From positions 1-9,324 of the forward strand of contig JAAYTY010000181.1 of the NCBI GenBank assembly GCA_012523605.1: a stretch of DNA of 9,324 bases, given 5' to 3'. Below, in pieces: positions 5,217 through 9,324 of the stretch (positions are counted from its first letter, which is position 1; each line of letters starts with the position of its first letter). The translations under genes were made by a program, and so were the position numbers. Origin of the DNA: Candidatus Fermentibacterota bacterium (GTDB lineage: Bacteria > Fermentibacterota > Fermentibacteria > Fermentibacterales > Fermentibacteraceae). The notes under the pieces were generated by a model. The model made no database searches. It was given only the letters and a program-made list of their open reading frames with translations, and had not been told where the DNA came from.

Positions 5217-7064
5217 ATGGCCTGGATCTGGATGATGACAGCCTCTTTCCTGTCAGGACCCGGCCCGGACGCCTCCGCCGTCCTGCCGGAGCAGGGCCTG
5301 CCCTCGTGGCACGCCTTGGAGGAGGCAGCCCATCCGGGCCCGCCCCTCCTCGAAGGGATCGAGGGCGCCGACGCCGGCAGAACGCCCGCCGCAACCGTTC
5401 TCGGCTTCCTTCCGTACTGGACGGGCTTCGCCTGGCTGGAGTACGACCTCATCAGCATTCTCGCCTGCTTCTGCCTCGACATGGGCGCTTCAGGGACCAT
5501 CACCTCATGGCACGGCTTTCCCGGCGCCTTCGCCACTCCGATAGACGGAGTGCACTCCGCCGGGGGTATCGCGGTGATAACCGTCTGCAACTTCAGCTCC
5601 TCGGGAATCCACTCCATACTCACCACGAACAGGGACACCGCCATAGCCTCGCTCATGGACGTCATGGACTCCTGCCCGGTGGAGGGCATTTGCATAGACT
5701 TCGAGGGCGTCGCGGCCGCCGACAGAGACAATCTGACCTCTTTCATGCAGGAACTGCGCCAGGAACTGGATCTCCAGCATCCAGGCAGCCACCTGTCGAT
5801 ATGCACGCCGGCCGTGGACTGGTCGGGGGCTTTCGACTACGACCTTCTGGCGGAGACGACCGACGCCCTCATGATGATGTGCTATGCCTTCCACGGCTCC
5901 TGGTCGAACGAAGCCGGGCCGTGCTGTCCGCTGGCGGGATGGGGCTCCAGCCCCGAATCGGCGACTAACATGATGTGGTGCCTCGGCGACTACGTCATCT
6001 ACGCGCCGGAGGTGCACGAGAAACTGCTGGTAGGCCTGCCCTACTACGGCCACGAGTGGGAGACGGCGGACCAGTATCCCCACTCGCAGGTGACGGGCGA
6101 CTGCACCACATATCTCTACACGACGCTGGCACAGCGCGCGGAGACCTACGGCAGGCTGTGGGACGATGAATCCATGACGCCGTGGTACGCCTATCAGAGC
6201 GGCTCGTGGAACCAGGGATGGTACGACGACGAGGTTTCGCTCGGGCTCAAGTACGACATCGTGCTCGGCTCGGGCATGCAGGGCATAGGGATATGGGCCC
6301 TCGGATACGACGGTTCGAGGCCCGAGCTCTGGGATGCGATAGAACAGCGCTTCACCAGCCCGTGGCCCGCCGACGACATGACCGACAACCTCGAGCGCCT
6401 GTGCACCCTGGGCGGTCCTTCGCAGTACTGGCACTTCCACGGCACGGGGCAGATTCTCTCGCACTTCTATACATACAGCGTCTCATCCGGGCCCGACGTG
6501 AACTGGGTCAAGTGGGAGTTCGACCTGCCATCGCCGGACGGCTCGTACTTTCTCGAGGCCTGGATACCTTCCGGATCCACTGCGGACGCCGCCTACAGGA
6601 TAAGCCACTCCGGCACCGTGGACACCGTGGTTGTGCACCAGTCCTCGTTCCAGGGGCAGTGGGCTCCTCTGGGAGGCCCGTATCCGGCGGCCTCCGGGCT
6701 GTCTGTTCTGCTGGGGGACTGCACCGGCACGGGGGGGCAGAGGATAGGAGTGGATGCCGTGAGGTTCGAGCAGGCCGCGGGAACGGGGGGCGGCGAACCA
6801 GGGCGCCCCGCCCCGCCGCTGGAATGCTCGGCCAGCCCCGCCGGGGCGTTCACGCTGGTGGCAGGCCCCCTCGAAGAGCCCGGGGCCCTCAGGTTCTTCG
6901 ACTGCTCGGGGAGGGAAGTCGGCATGACGGCCATCCCCCCCGGCTCGCCGGTTCCCGTGGTCTGGCCGCCCGACGCGGCGCGCACGGCGCCGGGGGTCTA
7001 TTTCGCGGTGCTCGACTGCGGATCCTTCGGCGCGGCCGTGGAGAGGATGGTCCTCCTGCCCTGA
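5217..7064 (+). CDS. Secreted GH18-fold glycosidase (YaaH/SleL-like) with golvesin-like and C-terminal sorting-like domains
   Basis: This is a 615-residue protein with the start set by AGGAGG. Residues 1-21 look like a short signal peptide ending near PDASA, lacking a basic n-region. The GH18 barrel spans about 58-380: GFLPYWTGF (63-71), the catalytic strand EGICIDFEG (156-164), MMMCYAFHG (219-227), LLVGLPYYGHEW (270-281) and GIGIWALGYD (356-365). It most resembles the YaaH/SleL group, which acts on peptidoglycan or related amino sugars. Catalytic Glu163 and Asp161 remain, but the usual DGxDxDxE reads E-G-I-C-I-D-F-E. Residues about 398-518 resemble a golvesin/xly-type beta domain (ending VDAVRFEQ). 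Residues about 537-615 end in APGVYFAVLDCG...MVLLP, like FlgD-Ig/type IX secretion sorting domains. Sixteen cysteines suggest disulfides. It is divergent from the glycohydrolase and convergent with the MBL gene. Substrate and route are inferred. Confidence 0.88.
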   Translation: MAWIWMMTASFLSGPGPDASAVLPEQGLPSWHALEEAAHPGPPLLEGIEGADAGRTPAATVLGFLPYWTGFAWLEYDLISILACFCLDMGASGTITSWHGFPGAFATPIDGVHSAGGIAVITVCNFSSSGIHSILTTNRDTAIASLMDVMDSCPVEGICIDFEGVAAADRDNLTSFMQELRQELDLQHPGSHLSICTPAVDWSGAFDYDLLAETTDALMMMCYAFHGSWSNEAGPCCPLAGWGSSPESATNMMWCLGDYVIYAPEVHEKLLVGLPYYGHEWETADQYPHSQVTGDCTTYLYTTLAQRAETYGRLWDDESMTPWYAYQSGSWNQGWYDDEVSLGLKYDIVLGSGMQGIGIWALGYDGSRPELWDAIEQRFTSPWPADDMTDNLERLCTLGGPSQYWHFHGTGQILSHFYTYSVSSGPDVNWVKWEFDLPSPDGSYFLEAWIPSGSTADAAYRISHSGTVDTVVVHQSSFQGQWAPLGGPYPAASGLSVLLGDCTGTGGQRIGVDAVRFEQAAGTGGGEPGRPAPPLECSASPAGAFTLVAGPLEEPGALRFFDCSGREVGMTAIPPGSPVPVVWPPDAARTAPGVYFAVLDCGSFGAAVERMVLLP

Positions 7065-7095
7065 CGCTCATGGCTGAAGGATTGCGCGCAGGCGG

Positions 7096-7953
7096 CTAGA
7101 GCTGGTGTCCGAAGACCAGAAGCGTGTCCGGATATGCCTGTGCGAAGGCCCGGAGGCGCCCCAGTGACGCACGCGCCTCTGCCGGATTCCTCGAGAAGCC
7201 GGGGGCGATTCCCTGCTCGAAACCGATCCTTGTATGGGAGGCATCGCCGACCAGCAGAACGGGGCCGTCCTTCGATACGGCGAGGTAGGAAACATGCCCC
7301 TTCGTGTGCCCCGGTGTATGCACCGCCCAGACCGAGCCGTCGCCGAAGACGTCGATGCACCTCCCCAGGAGGGGCATCTCCCTGGCCTTGCGGAAGTCCA
7401 GCAGACTCATCTCGGTGATCCCCGCGAGGTGCCTGGTGAAGACGAACGGCCAGTAGCGAAGAGGAGCCTCGCCCCTTCCGCAGATTCCAGGCATGGAGCC
7501 GCCCAGATCCTCCAGGCCTGCGGTGTGGTCGGGATGGAGGTGGGTGAAAAGGACCAGTTCGGGCCGGATTCCCGCGGCCGAAAGCTGGCTCGCCAGGTCC
7601 TCGCCTTCGCCCTGTGAGAAGGGGCTCACGAACCTGGATGCGGCAAGGCCCTCGATGCTGCCGAGGGGCCTGATCGAGAACGACCGGTCGAGGCCGGCAT
7701 CTATGAGCATGTCACCGTGCAGAGGATGGCGGAGGGCATGGCAGATCACCAGGCTGTTCACAGGCTCGTCGAGAGGGAGATCCGAAGCCTGCCCCGGCGC
7801 AGGGGAGACCAGCGTACCGAGCGTGGTCTTCTGGCGTCCCGTGACGAACGTAGTCAATTCGACCCTGGCCGACGCCACCAGCACCTCCTCCCAGGTGGAG
7901 AAGTCGCTCTGCGGCGGCCTGAATCCCCTCATGCGGGGCTTGAACAGCGCCAT
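7096..7953 (-). CDS. Metallo-beta-lactamase-fold hydrolase, lactonase-like
   Basis: This 285-residue protein carries the complete MBL metal-site series: THLHPDH (His138, His140, Asp142, His143), HTPGHTKGH (His216), VGDAS (Asp237) and FGHQ (His283). The spacing and the late His resemble the two-zinc lactonase branch (AiiA/AttM-like), which opens lactone rings such as acyl-homoserine lactones, but the sequence does not fix the substrate and many MBL hydrolases look alike. No signal peptide is visible, so it is probably cytoplasmic. Two ATGs lie side by side (7956 and 7953); the second is preferred because GGTGAGG is 5 nt from it and only 2 nt from the first. The protein stops two residues after FGHQ, a short C-terminus for the fold. 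Its stop lies 31 nt from the end of the convergent GH18 gene, with no clear terminator between. Confidence 0.88.
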   Translation of the reverse strand: MALFKPRMRGFRPPQSDFSTWEEVLVASARVELTTFVTGRQKTTLGTLVSPAPGQASDLPLDEPVNSLVICHALRHPLHGDMLIDAGLDRSFSIRPLGSIEGLAASRFVSPFSQGEGEDLASQLSAAGIRPELVLFTHLHPDHTAGLEDLGGSMPGICGRGEAPLRYWPFVFTRHLAGITEMSLLDFRKAREMPLLGRCIDVFGDGSVWAVHTPGHTKGHVSYLAVSKDGPVLLVGDASHTRIGFEQGIAPGFSRNPAEARASLGRLRAFAQAYPDTLLVFGHQL

Positions 7954-7975
7954 CATCCCCTCACCGCCCGATCCG

Positions 7976-7997
7976 GGCCCGCGAATCCGTGCGGGCC
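7976..7997 (-). other. 5'-leader hairpin of the MBL hydrolase
   Basis: GGCCCGC (7976-7982) pairs with GCGGGCC (7991-7997) around an 8-nt loop. If transcription starts about 7 nt after the TATATT box (8004-8009), the message would begin right at this stem. The SD and ATG follow. Possible roles are 5'-end protection or translational control. Confidence 0.4.
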
Positions 7998-8003
7998 GAA
8001 ATC

Positions 8004-8020
8004 AATATAACCGAATCCGG
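8004..8020 (-). promoter_or_regulatory. Putative promoter (-10 TATATT) of the MBL hydrolase
   Basis: On the minus strand CCGGATTCGG-T-TATATT lies about 48 nt upstream of the start codons and closely resembles the element before the ADP-ribosylglycohydrolase. No canonical -35 is seen. The remaining spacer 8021-8105 holds nothing else recognisable. Confidence 0.4.
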
Positions 8021-8105
8021 GGCCGGGCACTGCACACCCCGGGTCCATGCCGGAAGGGCGTTCCGCTTCGGGGGCCAGCCGCGGTTCTTCAGCCTTCGCG
8101 GAGTT

Positions 8106-8759
8106 TCAATAGACATGTTCGGCGCTGCACGGCCCGCCGGGCTCGAGGATGCGCACGCTCCCGACGAGGGTCTCGAGCCTGTCGAACGCTCCGGGCGCCT
8201 CGGAGGGAAGGGCGAGGGCGAACGCGACCACGGAGAATCCGTTGGCATCGAAGGCCAGCATTCTGCCCGCGAAGCGTTCTCCGTCATCCCCGGTGGCGGT
8301 GAACTCCGTGCCGAAGATCTGGAGTGTCGCGCCGCCAGGAAGGCCGAGGTTCGCGGCCGTCCGCACGCCGAAGTCGAAGCCCGCGATTCCGCGAGTGTTC
8401 GATGTCACGGCCCGGCGGGTGCGGAACGCATCCAGTGCTCCGGAACCGCCACGGGCCGCAAAGTACGCGATTCCGTACCAGGGCCCTGACGCTCCGCCCT
8501 CGTTGCCCACGAAACCGCTGTCAGGGGCGGCGCAGGAGACCCTGGAGTACGGCATTCCCGGCGGAAGATCCTCGAACCCCACTCCGGGAGCGGAGAGGAA
8601 CAGCCGGACCGTGGCAGGCGCCGATCCGGGCTCAGCGGGTTCGATCACGGCGATGGTCGTGTCTCTCCCGGTGATCGTTCCGGAGTGCATCCCCCCGTCG
8701 GGAATGCCCCTTCCGCACGCCGCGGCGCAGAGGATCGCGGGAGGGATGCAGGCTCGCAC
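8106..8759 (-). CDS. Putative short lipoprotein of unknown function
   Basis: This is a 217-residue protein from the GTG at 8759, chosen because GGAAGG lies 6 nt upstream and the start yields a clean export signal. The frame continues upstream to an ATG at 8858, but the added 33 residues look non-coding and overlap the divergent promoter region. The N-terminus MRACIPPAILCAAACG fits a very short lipoprotein signal with Cys15 as the lipid site, although Ala rather than Leu is at -3. The mature part lacks membrane helices. Its end (ERFAGRMLAFDANGFSVVAFALA ... LETLVGSVRIL, split here) resembles the last strands and helix of PsbP/DUF1795-like lipoproteins, where a helix precedes a 'SFR' strand; this is a weak structural guess. 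It is divergent from the small Cys-rich gene across 110 bp. Confidence 0.7.
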   Translation of the reverse strand: MRACIPPAILCAAACGRGIPDGGMHSGTITGRDTTIAVIEPAEPGSAPATVRLFLSAPGVGFEDLPPGMPYSRVSCAAPDSGFVGNEGGASGPWYGIAYFAARGGSGALDAFRTRRAVTSNTRGIAGFDFGVRTAANLGLPGGATLQIFGTEFTATGDDGERFAGRMLAFDANGFSVVAFALALPSEAPGAFDRLETLVGSVRILEPGGPCSAEHVY

Positions 8760-8765
8760 CAGACG

Positions 8766-8771
8766 CCTTCC
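8766..8771 (-). promoter_or_regulatory. Ribosome binding site for the lipoprotein GTG start
   Basis: GGAAGG on the minus strand is separated by CGTCTG (6 nt) from GTG at 8759-8757. It decides the start in favour of the lipoprotein signal rather than the upstream ATG at 8858. Confidence 0.5.
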
Positions 8772-8808
8772 GGATCGAAGCCCTCCCGCGCCGACGGGGA
8801 AGGCTCCA

Positions 8809-8837
8809 TTGCGCGTGCGGCACGGGAGCCTTAGTAT
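8809..8837 (+). promoter_or_regulatory. Putative sigma70-type promoter of the small Cys-rich gene
   Basis: TTGCGC (8809-8814), a 17-nt spacer and TAGTAT (8832-8837) give a plausible -35/-10 pair. The expected start of transcription near 8844 falls in an 11-bp inverted repeat GACGG-T-CCGTC (8842-8852), which could be an operator. The hexamer matches are only partial (3/6 and 4/6). Confidence 0.4.
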
Positions 8838-8869
8838 CGAAGACGGTCCGTCAGCCATGGAGGTGGGAA

Positions 8870-9025
8870 ATGGAACCTGTGAAGAGCGGAACGGTTCTGT
8901 ACTGCGGAAAATGCGGCGTAGAGGTGACTGTGACGAAGGACTGCGGAAGCGCCGACTGCTCGATCGCCTGCTGCGGCGAGCCCATGAAGAGGAAGGGCGG
9001 GGGCTGCTGCTGCTGCGGGGGCTGA
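8870..9025 (+). CDS. 51-aa desulforedoxin-like Cys-rich protein with a poly-Cys tail
   Basis: A short gene with GGAGGTG 4 nt upstream of the ATG and TGA at 9023-9025. The protein has ten cysteines in 51 residues. YCGKCGVEV (Cys12, Cys15) and CCGEPMK (Cys34, Cys35) are the two halves of the desulforedoxin / desulfoferrodoxin N-terminal domain, in which CxxC and CC bind one Fe(Cys)4 centre. Length and order match that domain. Two further cysteines (25 and 30) lie in the connecting loop, and the C-terminus is KGGGCCCCGG, a flexible tail of four consecutive cysteines (46-49) not part of the known fold. Promoter, SD, gene and terminator form a complete single-gene unit. Likely a cytoplasmic redox or metal-handling protein; the role of the extra cysteines is unknown. 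Family call is strong, function is inferred. Confidence 0.85.
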   Translation: MEPVKSGTVLYCGKCGVEVTVTKDCGSADCSIACCGEPMKRKGGGCCCCGG

Positions 9026-9045
9026 CCCGGCCTGCAGTCGAGAAG

Positions 9046-9071
9046 GGGCGGCGTTCCGGGCCGCCCTTTTT
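9046..9071 (+). terminator. Intrinsic terminator of the small Cys-rich gene
   Basis: A perfect 7-bp GC stem (GGGCGGC at 9046-9052 with GCCGCCC at 9060-9066), 7-nt loop and TTTTT at 9067-9071, 21 nt after the stop codon. This is the only classical rho-independent terminator in the window. It also lies just beyond the stop of the convergent minus-strand gene. Confidence 0.85.
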
Positions 9072-9324
9072 CTATTCCGGGGCGTTTCTGCGGCGTCTGG
9101 CTTCGTGTCCCCTCCTCCACTCCTCCATGTTCCAGGATCTTCCCGGCTCCCTGAACATGCGCCGGAAGGCGGTTCCGATCGGATCCTCGCCATAGTCGGG
9201 ATCGTCGCGAAGTAGAGCGACGAGATCGTGGAAGAGTTCGCGCATGTTCCCGGCCCTGGCGATATAGCTCTCGAAATCCCCCGCAGGAACCGTCATGCAG
9301 TCCAGGGCCCTGCCGGCGAAGCCC
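9072..9324 (-). CDS. Unrecognised protein, C-terminal part only
   Basis: The frame is open to the right edge of the window (at least 83 codons), so the start is probably outside. An internal ATG at 9296 has no SD, and the residues before it (GFAGRALDC) read on as ordinary protein. The visible part is charged and probably helical (MRELFHDLVALLRDD, then FRRMFREPGRSWNMEEWRRG), ending in an Arg-rich tail before TAG at 9074-9072. No domain is recognised, and there is no signal or membrane segment in this part. It converges on the small Cys-rich gene, with the terminator between them. Confidence 0.65.
   Translation of the reverse strand, partial: GFAGRALDCMTVPAGDFESYIARAGNMRELFHDLVALLRDDPDYGEDPIGTAFRRMFREPGRSWNMEEWRRGHEARRRRNAPE

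Noticed and set aside
5045..5806. Upstream extension of the ADP-ribosylglycohydrolase frame to a 585-residue protein
   Set aside because: The extra part is antisense to the GH18 barrel, has no domain and runs past the promoter-like TATATT; the family homology begins only after 5011.
5505..6464. Minus-strand open frame inside the GH18 gene (319 codons)
   Set aside because: Antisense to conserved GH18 motifs and without recognisable domains or RBS.
6182..7099. Plus-strand open frame out of phase with the GH18 gene (305 codons)
   Set aside because: Arg-rich composition typical of a shifted frame in GC-rich DNA; the correct frame carries the domains.
1..9324. CRISPR array, tRNA, rRNA or insertion sequence
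   Set aside because: No regularly spaced repeats, tRNA-like cloverleaf with CCA end, rRNA blocks or transposase-like protein were seen.

Overview
The window is high-GC bacterial DNA with compact genes, good Shine-Dalgarno sequences and many strong GC hairpins between genes. Three proteins point to the FCB side of the bacterial tree (Fibrobacterota and relatives, including uncultured candidate phyla such as Fermentibacterota or Eisenbacteria). These are a secreted chitinase-fold (GH18) protein with a C-terminal sorting-like domain, a protein joining a PEGA domain to an AgmX/PglI-type TonB C-terminal domain, and several exported or lipid-anchored proteins. The phylum is inferred from domain style and cannot be fixed from the sequence alone.

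Layout. At the left edge is the 3' part of a plus-strand PEGA + TonB-C gene (1-1044). A non-coding stretch follows, ending in a conspicuous AT-rich island with three small palindromes (about 1255-1380). Two minus-strand genes follow: a small PH/GRAM-like protein (1338-1670, GTG start), whose last codons lie in the AT-rich island, and an S9 prolyl-oligopeptidase-type lipoprotein peptidase upstream of it (1735-3738). A 310-bp spacer with hairpins separates these from a minus-strand ADP-ribosylglycohydrolase (4049-5044). That gene is divergent from the plus-strand secreted GH18 protein (5217-7064). A metallo-beta-lactamase-fold hydrolase (7096-7953, minus) converges on the GH18 gene. Further right, a short putative lipoprotein (8106-8759, minus) diverges from a complete miniature transcription unit: promoter, SD, a 51-residue desulforedoxin-like protein with a poly-cysteine tail (8870-9025) and an intrinsic terminator (9046-9071). 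The window ends inside an unrecognised minus-strand gene (9072-9324).

How the genes work together. No single pathway is visible; this looks like a mosaic of one-gene transcription units. A loose theme is the cell envelope and secretion (TonB-C protein, lipoprotein peptidase, secreted GH18 protein, second lipoprotein), with cytoplasmic hydrolases between. The item most worth follow-up is the 51-aa cysteine-rich protein. Second is the AT-rich, palindrome-bearing island that seems to have replaced the 3' end of the PH/GRAM gene.
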